Assembly: GCA_022402565.1 (NCBI GenBank) | Contig: JAKRSC010000028.1 | Location: 62,001 to 126,000, forward strand | Direction: 5' to 3' | Length of the DNA: 64,000 bases | Origin: Hydrotalea sp. | Lineage (GTDB): Bacteria > Bacteroidota > Bacteroidia > Chitinophagales > Chitinophagaceae | Shown: piece by piece, positions 1 to 8,727 of the stretch | How the letters are laid out: every line of letters starts with the position of its first letter | Numbering within the stretch: position 1 is the first letter of the stretch | Notes under the pieces: model-generated | What the model saw: only the letters and a program-made list of their open reading frames with translations | What the model was told of the DNA's origin: nothing | The model's database searches: none | Program-made: the position numbers and the translations under genes

Positions 1-3000
1 ATTTGTAGCTTGGCATAGGGAAAGAAACCGGACGACCTTCGCGTTTTTCTCCCACCATTTTTTGAATCAAGCGCTTGCGCTCTGCCTGAATTGTGCTGCG
101 CATTGCTTTATCCTTTTCGCGATCGAAGTATAAGATACCATCTACAAAAGTTTTTTCAGGCATGGCATAGATGCTCAACGGATTGGTGTTCCAAAGAACT
201 AAGTCGGCGTCTTTACCCACTTTAATACTTCCAACACGATCATCTACGTGCAACATTTTTGCAGGATTGATGGTCACCATTTTCCAGGCATCCACTTCAC
301 TCATTCCACCATACTTCACAGCCTTCGCTGCTTCTTGGTTCAAGCGACGAGCCATTTCAGCATCATCTGAGTTAATAGCTACGTTCAAGCCCATTTTATT
401 CATGAGTGTTGCGTTATAAGGAATCGCATCTGTTACTTCCACTTTATACGCCCACCAATCTGAGAAAGTAGAAGCGTTGGCGCCATGTTCTTTCATTTCT
501 TTTGCAACCTTGTATCCTTCTAGGATGTGGGTGAAGGTGTTGATGCGGAATCCAAATCTTTCAGCTACGCGCATGGTTGCGAGTATTTCACTTTGTACAT
601 AAGAGTGACAAGTGATGAAGCGCTTCTGGTTCATGATTTCCACCAAAGCATCCAACTCTAAGTCGCGGCGAACCACCATTGGCGTTGCTCCTTTCTTCTT
701 GTTGTTGGCATCGGCCTCTTTCATAGCTGCTTCATATTCCTTAGCACGAGTGAATGCATCTACCAACACTTGTTCAACACCCATACGAGTATCGGGAAAA
801 CGATTGTTACCACTTGTAGAAGATGTTCTTTTTACGTTTTCACCTAATGCGAACTTGATAAATGGATCCCAGTTTTTGAACATGATGTCCTGATCGTTTC
901 CGCCCCAACGCAATTTGATCAATTGTGTTTGTCCACCTATGGTATTAGCAGAACCATGCAGGATATGCGAGGTTGTAACACCACCACTCAACTGACGATA
1001 TATATTAATGTCATCGGGATCGAGGTTGTCTTGCATACGCACTTCAGAAGTAACAGACTGTCCGCCTTCGTTGGTGCTGGCAGATGCAATATGTGAGTGT
1101 TCATCAATGATACCTGCTGTTAGATATTTTCCAGTTCCATCAACTACTGTTGCAGCTGCATCATTTAAGTTTTTACCAATGGCGCTGATTTTACCCGACT
1201 TCACCAACACATCTGTATTTTCCAACACTGCGTTCGCTTCGCTGGTCCATACTGTTGCATTCTTAATTAAGAAATTTTGTTGTGCAGGTGCAGCTTCCCA
1301 TCCGTATGCTGTGAAAGGATACATAACTGCACCCATTGTTGGTGGCGTTGTTTTTTTAGCTTGAGCCGAATCGGATGCAACATCAGCTGCTTTTGTGAGC
1401 TTAGCTGTCCACGTAAAGAACTGCGCATTTGAATCAAGTCCCGTTCCTTGCCATGATTGTGCATCGTTTGCGTATCCGCTTAGTTTTGCTGCGTTTGCAG
1501 GAAGCGGCATTTGTGCGCCGCCCATTGCAGGGCCTCTTCTTCTTGCTGCAGGACCAAACTGAATTTTCACTTGCTTACCATCGAATGTAAAGCGGCTGTT
1601 CAAAGTATCTTTTCCTACCAGTGTTGCAGAAGAGTTGCTTTTCACGTCGAGTGTAAGTGTTTCTGATGTTCCATTTGCATGCTGAATTTGAAGTGCATAG
1701 GTTCCAGCTGCAGAGCTCCAAATATCATCTCGCACTACAAATTTTTCACCTTGTACCCAGTTGTGGAGTATTTGTGTTTTCTCTGAAAAAAGAGGACCGT
1801 TGGTAATAAGTAGGTTGGCCATTTTGCCCACTTCCAAACTTCCTACTTGATCGTACACACCCAACAAGGTTGCAGGAGTTTTTGTCAATGCTTCAAGAGC
1901 TGCTTTTTCAGAAAGGCCATATTCCATGGCTTTGCGAAGATTGGTCCAGAAGCTACGTGCATCTCTTAAATCAGAGGTGGTTAAGCAGAATGGAATTCCA
2001 GCTTTTTCAATCATGGCGGGATTAAATGGCGCCATTTCCCAATGCTTCATATCTGCCAACGATACCAATCTGGCGTCGTTCGGATCTTCTACATCCATAG
2101 CTGTTGGGAAATTCAACGTAACAATGAGCGGCGCTTTTGTTCCTGCCACTTCTTTCATGCGCTGGTATTCTTTACCTGTTGCTTTTAAAATGTATTGTAC
2201 ACCAAATTCGTCACCAATTCTATCGGCACGCATTACATTCCACAAATCCACACCACGATCTTGCACATCAAAAATTTGAGGCAGCGATTGGTTTTGGTTG
2301 AAAGAAGCGAGCGTAATGTTTACGCCTTCTGCAGAAGGATTGCTTTTATACCATGCTGCATCTAAATACGTTTGACGCAACAAAGCAATGCTTCCCATGA
2401 GAGAAGATGGATACGATTGTGTTGAAGTTCCTTTGTTGAAAGACAAATGATGGGTTGCTCTTTCTTTCAGGATAGCTTTGTTTTCTTTTCCTCCCTGAAG
2501 TGTTACAACCGTTCCTGTACCTCTTACAATTCCATCGCGCTGATGCGTAGCTACCGTTCCGAAACCTATATCGCGCAGGCTTTTTGCTTTCGCTTCATCG
2601 CTTGAAAATAATTTGAACGCATCCACTTCAGATTTCAGTGCCTGGTTCCAACCATAAGCACCTTTTACGTTTGAAGTTAACTGCGCCGGTGCACGAAAAT
2701 CGAATGCGGCTTGCGACCTTTGTGGTCCTGCAATTCCGTAATCCGAATAAATATCGACGAGAGAAGGATAAATAAATTTTTGCTTGCAATCAACCACCTG
2801 AGCATCGGCAGGAATAGCTACCTGCGTTCCCAGGGCAATGATTTTTCCGTCCTTCACCAACAATGTGGCATTCTGCAAAGTTGTTTGGGCGTCCTTAACT
2901 ACAGTCGCACCAGTAAAAGCAATGGTGTTGTTGCGCTTATCGGCTACCCCGTTCACAGGAAAAGTTTCCTGTGCGGTTGCGGCGAGACAAGAGCAGAGCC

Positions 3001-3028
3001 ATGCCATGTGCAATAGCATTCTTCTCAT
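1..3028 (-). CDS. Tandem-domain amidohydrolase family protein, 3' end cut by window edge
   Basis: The reading frame starts at ATG 3028 on the minus strand and is still open at base 1, so at least 1009 residues are present and the C-terminus is missing. The N-terminus (MRRMLLHMAWLCSCLAATAQ) looks like a signal peptide, so the protein is probably periplasmic. Two imidazolonepropionase/dihydroorotase-like amidohydrolase modules follow each other. The second has metal-ligand candidates HSH (H644/H646), later His in CHSYVQ and FTHILEG, and an Asp in INSDDAE. The first has YSD where HxH is expected and lacks the later His, so it is probably non-catalytic. The substrate cannot be inferred. Family and architecture are typical of Bacteroidota; the inactive first module is my inference. 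Confidence 0.88.
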   Translation of the reverse strand, partial: MRRMLLHMAWLCSCLAATAQETFPVNGVADKRNNTIAFTGATVVKDAQTTLQNATLLVKDGKIIALGTQVAIPADAQVVDCKQKFIYPSLVDIYSDYGIAGPQRSQAAFDFRAPAQLTSNVKGAYGWNQALKSEVDAFKLFSSDEAKAKSLRDIGFGTVATHQRDGIVRGTGTVVTLQGGKENKAILKERATHHLSFNKGTSTQSYPSSLMGSIALLRQTYLDAAWYKSNPSAEGVNITLASFNQNQSLPQIFDVQDRGVDLWNVMRADRIGDEFGVQYILKATGKEYQRMKEVAGTKAPLIVTLNFPTAMDVEDPNDARLVSLADMKHWEMAPFNPAMIEKAGIPFCLTTSDLRDARSFWTNLRKAMEYGLSEKAALEALTKTPATLLGVYDQVGSLEVGKMANLLITNGPLFSEKTQILHNWVQGEKFVVRDDIWSSAAGTYALQIQHANGTSETLTLDVKSNSSATLVGKDTLNSRFTFDGKQVKIQFGPAARRRGPAMGGAQMPLPANAAKLSGYANDAQSWQGTGLDSNAQFFTWTAKLTKAADVASDSAQAKKTTPPTMGAVMYPFTAYGWEAAPAQQNFLIKNATVWTSEANAVLENTDVLVKSGKISAIGKNLNDAAATVVDGTGKYLTAGIIDEHSHIASASTNEGGQSVTSEVRMQDNLDPDDINIYRQLSGGVTTSHILHGSANTIGGQTQLIKLRWGGNDQDIMFKNWDPFIKFALGENVKRTSSTSGNNRFPDTRMGVEQVLVDAFTRAKEYEAAMKEADANNKKKGATPMVVRRDLELDALVEIMNQKRFITCHSYVQSEILATMRVAERFGFRINTFTHILEGYKVAKEMKEHGANASTFSDWWAYKVEVTDAIPYNATLMNKMGLNVAINSDDAEMARRLNQEAAKAVKYGGMSEVDAWKMVTINPAKMLHVDDRVGSIKVGKDADLVLWNTNPLSIYAMPEKTFVDGILYFDREKDKAMRSTIQAERKRLIQKMVGEKREGRPVSFPMPSYK

Positions 3029-3187
3029 GAGCAATGAATTTTTAGGCGTACAAGTTATTTCATGTACAGCGCGTTTGAACAGTTGAATAGGATGAACGGA
3101 GTGTTTATTTTTGAAATGATGTTGCAAATCATCTGGCCATTAATGAGAACTTTCTTTTTGGTCAGCTTTTTTGTTGGTCCGCTCGTG

Positions 3188-4297
3188 TTATTGTGAGAAA
3201 GGAAGATAGTAGGTGGTGCTCCTTCCGCCTTTATTACCTATTACAAACGCACCCAGATCGAGCATTTCCTGTAAGTCGCGGGTTGCTGAGGCTTTAGATG
3301 TTTTAGCAATTGTCATGTACTTTTTTGCGTTCATGCCTCCAACAAAACCGGCCGGCCCTTCGTCTGTCATTCTTCTAACAACTGCTTTTTGTCGATCATT
3401 GAGTTGGTTGCTGAATTTGTCAAAATAGCGGGCTACCTGTACTGTAAACAGCACATAGTTTTCGGCTTGTTCTTGCGCCTGCAGAGCTGTTCTAACAAAA
3501 TACTCTATCCATTCTGTGATTTCATTAGAACGTTGGGCGCTCTCAAGTGCTTGATAATACTGTTTTTTATTCGCTTCTATAGCAGATGATAGGCTTAATA
3601 AAACAGGGCGACCAAGTGTTTGCGTGATTGCTTTTTCTGCTAATGCTCGACCTATTCTTCCATTTCCATCTTCAAACGGATGAATAGATTCAAAATATAG
3701 ATGTGCTACAGCCGCTCTTTCAATTGGATTAAAAATAGGCCGCCGGCCATTCGGTGCTGTTTGGTTGAACCAGTTGATAAACTCATCCATCATTGTAGGA
3801 ACAAGATTTGACGGCGGTGCTTCAAAATGAATGGTTCTTCGGTGGATGGGTCCTGACACTACCACCATTGGATCTTCGTGGGTTCTCCACTTTCCCGCCT
3901 CTATTTGATCAGATGCTCCCATTAATAGTACATGCCAAGCAAACAACTTTTCTTTTGTAAGTGGGTCTTTGAATGAATTTCTGATATCGATCATCAGTTC
4001 TCCCAATCCCAAAGCCGACTTATCCTTGATGTATTCTGTCGTTTCGTGGATCCCCAAATTTTTTCGAATCGACGAAAGCACATCGTTTCTATGTGGAAAC
4101 TCTCCTTCTATTGCAGAGGTTTTGATGGCTTCTTCTAAAATAAACTGAATGGTAATATCCTGATGCGACTCGTCTGAAAGGGCTTCTATGGCTCCCGACA
4201 CCCGACCCATCTTTTCAACAAAAAGTAGCAGGTCCCGTTGAAGCGTTTCAAGGGAATATGTAAAATGGGGCCAATCTGTTTGTTGCCAGTTATACAC
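3188..4297 (-). CDS. Fic family protein (AMPylator-type) with C-terminal winged helix
   Basis: 369 residues from a GTG start at 4297. The N-terminal region (YNWQQTDWPHFTY...) resembles the DUF4172 domain that precedes many Fic domains. The catalytic Fic motif HPFEDGNGRIGR is intact at residues 206-217, so transfer of AMP or another nucleotide part to a target hydroxyl is possible. An inhibitory-helix motif TSAIEG (residues 60-65) fits [S/T]xxxE[G/N], meaning self-inhibition by the same chain. The last 60 residues look like a winged helix (TSKASATRDLQEM), the usual DNA-binding tail of chromosomal Fic proteins. Four copies of an inverted half-site lie just upstream and probably mediate autoregulation. 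Its target is unknown. Confidence 0.93.
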   Translation of the reverse strand: MYNWQQTDWPHFTYSLETLQRDLLLFVEKMGRVSGAIEALSDESHQDITIQFILEEAIKTSAIEGEFPHRNDVLSSIRKNLGIHETTEYIKDKSALGLGELMIDIRNSFKDPLTKEKLFAWHVLLMGASDQIEAGKWRTHEDPMVVVSGPIHRRTIHFEAPPSNLVPTMMDEFINWFNQTAPNGRRPIFNPIERAAVAHLYFESIHPFEDGNGRIGRALAEKAITQTLGRPVLLSLSSAIEANKKQYYQALESAQRSNEITEWIEYFVRTALQAQEQAENYVLFTVQVARYFDKFSNQLNDRQKAVVRRMTDEGPAGFVGGMNAKKYMTIAKTSKASATRDLQEMLDLGAFVIGNKGGRSTTYYLPFSQ

Positions 4298-4300
4298 CGT

Positions 4301-4374
4301 TTGAGCCGATTGTTTTGATTATTCGGCTCAAATATACGCCTTTTTTGAGCCGAATGTGTTTTTTAATCGGCTCA
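4301..4374. promoter_or_regulatory. Double palindromic operator upstream of the Fic gene
   Basis: Four copies of a GAGCCGA/TCGGCTC half-site lie in alternating orientation: TTGAGCCGAT 4301-4310, ATTCGGCTCAA 4321-4331, TTGAGCCGAAT 4345-4355 and AATCGGCTCA 4365-4374. They form two inverted repeats with spacers of about 10 bp. The second half-site overlaps the likely -7 promoter box. Binding by the Fic protein's own winged helix is an inference from position. Confidence 0.8.
4329..4336 (-). promoter_or_regulatory. Likely -7 box of the Fic promoter
   Basis: The minus strand reads TATATTTG here, an exact match to the Bacteroidota -7 consensus TAnnTTTG, about 32 bases upstream of the GTG start. 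It shares bases with operator half-site 4321-4331, so an operator-bound protein would block it. No clear -33 TTTG is visible. Confidence 0.6.
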
Positions 4375-4422
4375 TCATCTCAGAAAATTGGTTTCAGAAG
4401 GCGCGACTATATTATTCAACCC

Positions 4423-5541
4423 CTACTGCTTAACCCATTCTTTCCAGGTCTTGACTTCAACTTTGATTTCTTTTCCCGATTTGAGTATTATCAAGGGATG
4501 ATGGGGTATTTGCTGTTCCCACCAGGCACTGAATGCACAGAGATGGGGAAAGTCGGCCCCTGTTTTTCCATTCACCGAAACTACTTCTTCTCCTATTTCT
4601 ACGTCTACAGTCCCTTTTATTTTAGCTGCGACAAATAATTGACCGTTATTCCATAGAACGTTACAATTGCTTTGTTGTATTTCAGGAAAACCCACCAGTT
4701 CGTCTTCCATCCAAATCTGATTATTCTTATGATTTAAGACCAAATAGCTGACCTTCTTCTTAAAATATCCAGAACCAATTTTGGGCGTTGCGGGTTCTTG
4801 AGAAGAAGGAACCTGCGTTGATATAGTTTGAAAAATGCGCAAAGAATCGCTTACAAAAAGCTTTTCCTCATAGGCATCTGTAAAGCCATGAAGAGTGATG
4901 CCCTTTCTTTCAAAGATGATAGATGGGTTATTTTCTTGCTTCCAAACAGTATCGCGAGCTTCAATAATTCCGGTAAAACCAAGATCTATAAGGAATGCAT
5001 GTGTTCCACCTTTGTGCTCTACTGGCACATACGGTTTGTTGTTGAACCATTTCGGTGCCCACACAGAATTCCCAGAGGGGGCTACCCAGGGTTGTTTGGA
5101 TACATACACCTGCTGAGTTTTAAAATTGAATTTCCAATTAAGTGTACGAATAACGTCTTGTCCTAATAATAAGGTTGGTACACAATTCATGATAGGCATA
5201 TTAGGGGCACTAATGCCTTTGATTGATTTCCATGTAAAACTTCCAATTTCCAAATTTTTAATGATGGCTCTGGAAAGCAGGGTTGTTTTCCCTGACGCGT
5301 CTCTAGTTGGAAGAACTGTTTTTGTAACCCTTATTGAAGCAAATGCATCTGTTGAAGGGGTGCTAACGGTGATATTACTACCTGTATCAAAAATAAGATC
5401 TACCGATTGTCCATTCACCTTTCCTTCTAAAACGATTAATCCCGATAACCATCGAAAAGGCAGGGTATCTACGCCCTGCGCCGAAGAGGAAAAAGAAAAG
5501 ATTACAGACAAGAAGGAGATATATAACTTATTCATAATCAT
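4423..5541 (-). CDS. Secreted retropepsin-like aspartic protease with PDZ-like C-terminus
   Basis: 372 residues with an N-terminal signal peptide ending near SSSAQG (residue 23). The catalytic motif FDTGS is at residues 51-55, preceded by a hydrophobic strand (VDLI). LLGQDVIRTLNWKFNF near 125-140 is the typical LLGxDfL segment of clan AA aspartic peptidases. The second half carries LIDLGFTG (D186), where a second catalytic triad would read DTG or DSG, so the second Asp may be atypical. The C-terminal 80 residues (GEEVVSVNGK) look PDZ-like. It starts 7 bases downstream of the mnmG stop and is probably cotranscribed with it. The alternative start is ATG 5535. Its natural substrate is unknown. 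Confidence 0.83.
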   Translation of the reverse strand: MIMNKLYISFLSVIFSFSSSAQGVDTLPFRWLSGLIVLEGKVNGQSVDLIFDTGSNITVSTPSTDAFASIRVTKTVLPTRDASGKTTLLSRAIIKNLEIGSFTWKSIKGISAPNMPIMNCVPTLLLGQDVIRTLNWKFNFKTQQVYVSKQPWVAPSGNSVWAPKWFNNKPYVPVEHKGGTHAFLIDLGFTGIIEARDTVWKQENNPSIIFERKGITLHGFTDAYEEKLFVSDSLRIFQTISTQVPSSQEPATPKIGSGYFKKKVSYLVLNHKNNQIWMEDELVGFPEIQQSNCNVLWNNGQLFVAAKIKGTVDVEIGEEVVSVNGKTGADFPHLCAFSAWWEQQIPHHPLIILKSGKEIKVEVKTWKEWVKQ

Positions 5542-5548
5542 GTGTTTA

Positions 5549-7417
5549 TTATCTTCCCATATACACTAACAAAATTTGCACATCACTTGGATTAACCCCA
5601 CTAATGCGACTCGCCTGTCCTAAAGTTCGCGGTCTGATCTTTTTGAACTTTTGAAGCGCTTCATGGCTGAGGGCGGGCACCTGGTCATAATTGAATTGCT
5701 CTGGAATAATTAGGTCTTCCATTTGCAACATTCGCTGAGCTATTTCTTGTTCTTTTTCTATATATCGCTCATACTTAACCTGTATCTCAGCTTGTTCGCG
5801 GGATGTGGGATGATATGACTGAAGTGTTTCGGAGAACTTGTTGGAATGCAACATCAAATCATTCAATCCAATATTGGGTCGCAATACAATCTTGGCCGCC
5901 TTTTGCTTTTCTGTCAGTGGCGAAGACGACTGTTCTTCGAGGAAGCTGTTGATTTCACTGGGCTCAAAGGCATATTCCTGTAATACCTTTTTAATTTCTT
6001 CTACTTCTGATCTCTTCTGTTCTACCAGCCTCATTCTATCGTCTTTGGCCAATCCGAGGCGGTGACTCTTCTCGGTCAATCGCAAGTCGGCATTGTCTTG
6101 TCGTAATAGCGTCCTAAACTCTGCGCGACTGGTAAACATTCGGTAGGGCTCGTCGGTTCCTTTGCTGATCAAATCATCAATGAGCACACCGATATATGCT
6201 TCGTTTCTTCCCAGAATCAACGGCTCTTGTTCTCTCACGGCCAGGTGGGCATTGATACCTGCCATCAGACCCTGACAAGCAGCTTCTTCATATCCTGTTG
6301 TTCCATTGATTTGTCCTGCAAAGAACAGCCTTTCAATGGCCTTGGTTTGTAATGTATGGGTGAGCTGTGTAGGTGGAAAATAATCGTATTCAATGGCATA
6401 TCCGGGTCTGAACATCCTACAATTTTCAAATCCGGGTACCAGTCTGAGCGCCTGAAGCTGCACTTCTTCGGGCAAGGAAGTAGAGAATCCGTTTACATAA
6501 ATCTCCACTGTGTTCCACCCTTCGGGCTCTACAAAGAGCTGGTGCCTTTCTCTGTCGGCGAATCGGTTGATTTTATCTTCTATACTTGGACAATACCTGG
6601 GCCCTACTCCTTCTATACGACCCTGGTACATGGGACTTCTATCGAATCCGGTTTTCAATATGTCGTGTACACCGGCATGGGTATAGCTGATGTGGCAACT
6701 TCTTTGTTGTTCTGGTCGAATCTTTTCAACCGGCAAATAGGAGAATCCCACCACTTCCTCATCGCCTTTCTGCTCTTCCATTTTAGAATAATCGAGGCTT
6801 CTTCCATCAATTCTAGGTGGTGTTCCTGTTTTGAGGCGATCCGATTCAAATCCCAAAGCAACCAATTGCTCGGTAATTCCTGTAGCTGCTTTTTCTGAGA
6901 TTCTTCCTCCTCCCAACTGCTTTTCTCCAATATGAATAACCCCATTCAAAAAGGTTCCGCTGGTTACGACCACCGCCTTTGATCTTATTGCATGTCCCAA
7001 ACCCGTAATAACACCAACAGCGGTATTCTTTTCAATGATCAGTTCGCGCACCATATCCTGGTAAAAATCTACTCCCGGAGTTTGCTCCAGCATTTCTCTC
7101 CACGTAGAGGCAAATAAGTTTCGATCATTTTGCGCCCTTGGGCTCCACATTGCGGGCCCCTTAGAGCGATTAAGCATCCTAAATTGTATGGTACTTTTAT
7201 CGGTCACAATTCCGCTGTACCCACCCATGGCATCTACCTCCCGCACAATTTGTCCTTTTGCAATTCCGCCCATAGCCGGATTGCAACTCATTTGGGCAAT
7301 GGTTTGCATGTTCATGGTAATGAGCAACACATTACTGCCCATATTAGCTGCAGCAGCGGCGGCCTCACAGCCGGCATGACCAGCACCCACTACAATGACA
7401 TCATATTCTGGAAACAT
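5549..7417 (-). CDS. mnmG: tRNA uridine-34 carboxymethylaminomethyl modification enzyme MnmG (GidA)
   Basis: 622 residues, the usual full length. The N-terminal FAD-binding fingerprint VGAGHAGCEAA is at about residues 10-20. Other family signatures are MSCNPAMGGIAKGQIVREVD, GTFLNGVIHIGEKQLGGGR, LKTGTPPRIDGRSLD, GYEEAACQGLMAGINA and the C-terminal ALSHEALQKF/RPRTLGQASRISG region. With MnmE it installs the cmnm5 group on the wobble uridine of several tRNAs, using FAD, NADH, methylene-THF and glycine. mnmG often lies near the replication origin; here two parS-like palindromes sit directly upstream and an origin-like region is about 5 kb away. A TAnnTTTG box at 7440-7447 is the likely promoter. 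Confidence 0.98.
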   Translation of the reverse strand: MFPEYDVIVVGAGHAGCEAAAAAANMGSNVLLITMNMQTIAQMSCNPAMGGIAKGQIVREVDAMGGYSGIVTDKSTIQFRMLNRSKGPAMWSPRAQNDRNLFASTWREMLEQTPGVDFYQDMVRELIIEKNTAVGVITGLGHAIRSKAVVVTSGTFLNGVIHIGEKQLGGGRISEKAATGITEQLVALGFESDRLKTGTPPRIDGRSLDYSKMEEQKGDEEVVGFSYLPVEKIRPEQQRSCHISYTHAGVHDILKTGFDRSPMYQGRIEGVGPRYCPSIEDKINRFADRERHQLFVEPEGWNTVEIYVNGFSTSLPEEVQLQALRLVPGFENCRMFRPGYAIEYDYFPPTQLTHTLQTKAIERLFFAGQINGTTGYEEAACQGLMAGINAHLAVREQEPLILGRNEAYIGVLIDDLISKGTDEPYRMFTSRAEFRTLLRQDNADLRLTEKSHRLGLAKDDRMRLVEQKRSEVEEIKKVLQEYAFEPSEINSFLEEQSSSPLTEKQKAAKIVLRPNIGLNDLMLHSNKFSETLQSYHPTSREQAEIQVKYERYIEKEQEIAQRMLQMEDLIIPEQFNYDQVPALSHEALQKFKKIRPRTLGQASRISGVNPSDVQILLVYMGR

Positions 7418-7439
7418 ATTAGAAGCTTAAATATTGTTG

Positions 7440-7447
7440 CAAAGATA
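7440..7447 (-). promoter_or_regulatory. Likely -7 box of the mnmG promoter
   Basis: The minus strand reads TATCTTTG, matching TAnnTTTG, 22 bases upstream of the mnmG ATG. That leaves a 5' leader of roughly 15-17 bases. The nearest parS-like palindrome begins about 37 bases farther upstream. Confidence 0.55.
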
Positions 7448-7483
7448 GCAGTCAGAAGGCAGCCCCGCTTTCGAAAAAGGATA

Positions 7484-7499
7484 TGCTCCACGTGGAACA
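7484..7499. other. parS-like palindrome 1 (candidate ParB site)
   Basis: TGCTCCACGTGGAACA differs at one base from the perfect palindrome TGTTCCACGTGGAACA. It carries the CACGTG core of the widespread ParB site (TGTTNCACGTGAAACA type). It lies in the mnmG upstream region, a common parS location. No parA or parB gene is in the window. Confidence 0.65.
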
Positions 7500-7530
7500 T
7501 GGTACATTTTTCTTGGGAAACCTCTTGAAA

Positions 7531-7546
7531 TGTTCCACATGGAACA
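7531..7546. other. parS-like palindrome 2 (candidate ParB site)
   Basis: TGTTCCACATGGAACA differs at one base (CACATG instead of CACGTG) from the perfect palindrome. It lies 47 bases centre to centre from the first copy. The outer arms TGTTCCA/TGGAACA are exact. A paired site this close is unlikely by chance, but a different dimeric regulator could also use it. Confidence 0.6.
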
Positions 7547-7553
7547 TTCAGAA

Positions 7554-8219
7554 TCATTGCTTACATGCAAGGTCTTGTACCCACACAAATATGGACTCGT
7601 TCTGCTTCCACCCCAAACCCAACTCTACCATTTGTGGATTTAAAAGGTTCTTTCTGTGGCCCAGGCTGGGAATGTCTATGTCGAGGTACAGCAAAACCAA
7701 GGATAGGGCCACGGCCTGACTTCCTATAGAAATATTTTCAGCGGCACACTTTTGAATGCCGGCCTGGTTAATGCGCTTAGAGAAACTAACGCCTTTTGAG
7801 TTGGTATGACTCGGCTGCTGTGGGTTTTTCCAAATATCTTCTGCGTGCTCTTGTGCTAGTTTTTGTAAGGTTAGATGTATGGAAAAAGGGGGAAGTGAGG
7901 GTGTTTGTTCAAGGTCCTTCTGAAGAGAGGCCGACTCCTTGGTTTTCAGAAAAGGATACACCAGAATTATAGGGACCACAACACTGTCCCAATATCTTTT
8001 TGGATAAACCCTGGCATAGTTCATCAGACGAAAGCCTGTTTGAAGCTCGCTTGACCAAGTAGTAAATCCAGGTTGCTCTTGAGCTTGCTGCCATATATGG
8101 GCGGGCATTTGTGGTAAAGGAGGCAAAGGCTTGGGTGTAAACTCTTGGGTAGAAAACTGAGCTTTACCAAAAAAGCTAATGCACAAAAGGAGCAAAGTAA
8201 TGTATAAGATTGGCCGCAT
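7554..8219 (-). CDS. Secreted CAP (SCP/PR-1-like) domain protein
   Basis: 221 residues with a signal peptide (MRPILYITLLLLCISFFGKAQ). The C-terminal 110 residues match the CAP fold: LAQEHAEDIWKNP (helix with His), then HTNSKG, a central CAAENISIG (the A-E-N motif) and LGHRKNLLNPQMVELGLG, the conserved GHR.NLL.P segment. Bacterial CAP proteins are extracellular or periplasmic and mostly of unknown function. The N-terminal 100 residues are not recognised, apart from RLMNYARVYPKRYWDSV. It ends 8 bases after the second parS-like site and starts 6 bases past the ybeY stop, so it may be cotranscribed with ybeY. Confidence 0.85.
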   Translation of the reverse strand: MRPILYITLLLLCISFFGKAQFSTQEFTPKPLPPLPQMPAHIWQQAQEQPGFTTWSSELQTGFRLMNYARVYPKRYWDSVVVPIILVYPFLKTKESASLQKDLEQTPSLPPFSIHLTLQKLAQEHAEDIWKNPQQPSHTNSKGVSFSKRINQAGIQKCAAENISIGSQAVALSLVLLYLDIDIPSLGHRKNLLNPQMVELGLGWKQNESIFVWVQDLACKQ

Positions 8220-8225
8220 GATGTG

Positions 8226-8660
8226 CTAAACAAACTTTTCAAACCAACGTTCAAGGGCTTCGTCTTCTCTAGCACGCATGGCTTTTTTTGCAGCTGCTGA
8301 ACTGTCTTTGTAACCACAGAGATGCAACAATCCATGTACCATCACTCGAAGTAATTCAGTTTTATATGGGGTGTGCATTGTTAACGCATTGTCCCGCACC
8401 CGATCTGTACTAATATAAATCTCCCCTTCTATTACCCGCTTATCCTCCGACAAACCAAAGGTGATGATATCAGTATAATAATCGTGTTGAAGAAAACTTC
8501 GATTCATTTCAAGCAAATAGTTGTCGCTGCAAAACACATAATCGAGCTGTTGCCATTTCATTTTCTCTCTTTTGGCTTCTGCCCTCAACCAGGCTTCAAC
8601 AGCATCCTTTCCCCGGATAGCTGGTTTGCTATCCGCATTGAACCAATTCATTGTTTTCAT
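8226..8660 (-). CDS. ybeY: Endoribonuclease YbeY (rRNA maturation factor)
   Basis: 144 residues from ATG 8660; a further ATG lies at 8651, and an upstream extension would overlap the divergent feoA gene. The metal-binding motif VMVHGLLHLCGYKD (H109, H113) is clear. In the usual HGxLHxxGxDH the third ligand is His, but here the position is KD (D119), the form usual in Bacteroidota YbeY. The segment DIITFGLSEDK and GEIYISTDRV are also family signatures. YbeY acts in the cytoplasm on 16S rRNA 3'-end maturation and ribosome quality control. It diverges from feoA across 67 bases. Confidence 0.95.
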   Translation of the reverse strand: MKTMNWFNADSKPAIRGKDAVEAWLRAEAKREKMKWQQLDYVFCSDNYLLEMNRSFLQHDYYTDIITFGLSEDKRVIEGEIYISTDRVRDNALTMHTPYKTELLRVMVHGLLHLCGYKDSSAAAKKAMRAREDEALERWFEKFV

Positions 8661-8698
8661 TGCTCCAAATTTCGTAACAAAATGCGGTATTTGCAGGC

Positions 8699-8706
8699 TA
8701 CTTTTG
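8699..8706 (+). promoter_or_regulatory. Likely -7 box of the feoA-nadD promoter
   Basis: TACTTTTG matches TAnnTTTG and lies 21 bases before the feoA ATG, in the 67-base divergent gap with ybeY. No convincing -33 element is visible. Confidence 0.5.
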
Positions 8707-8727
8707 TATAACATTATTAAATCTACC

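Noticed and set aside
5003-5012. Single TGTTCCACC hit considered as another parS
   Set aside because: Only one half of the palindrome is present and it lies in coding sequence.
6356-6898. Long plus-strand frame inside mnmG
   Set aside because: It is the shadow of the minus-strand mnmG frame; its translation has no domain or plausible start, while mnmG is unambiguous.
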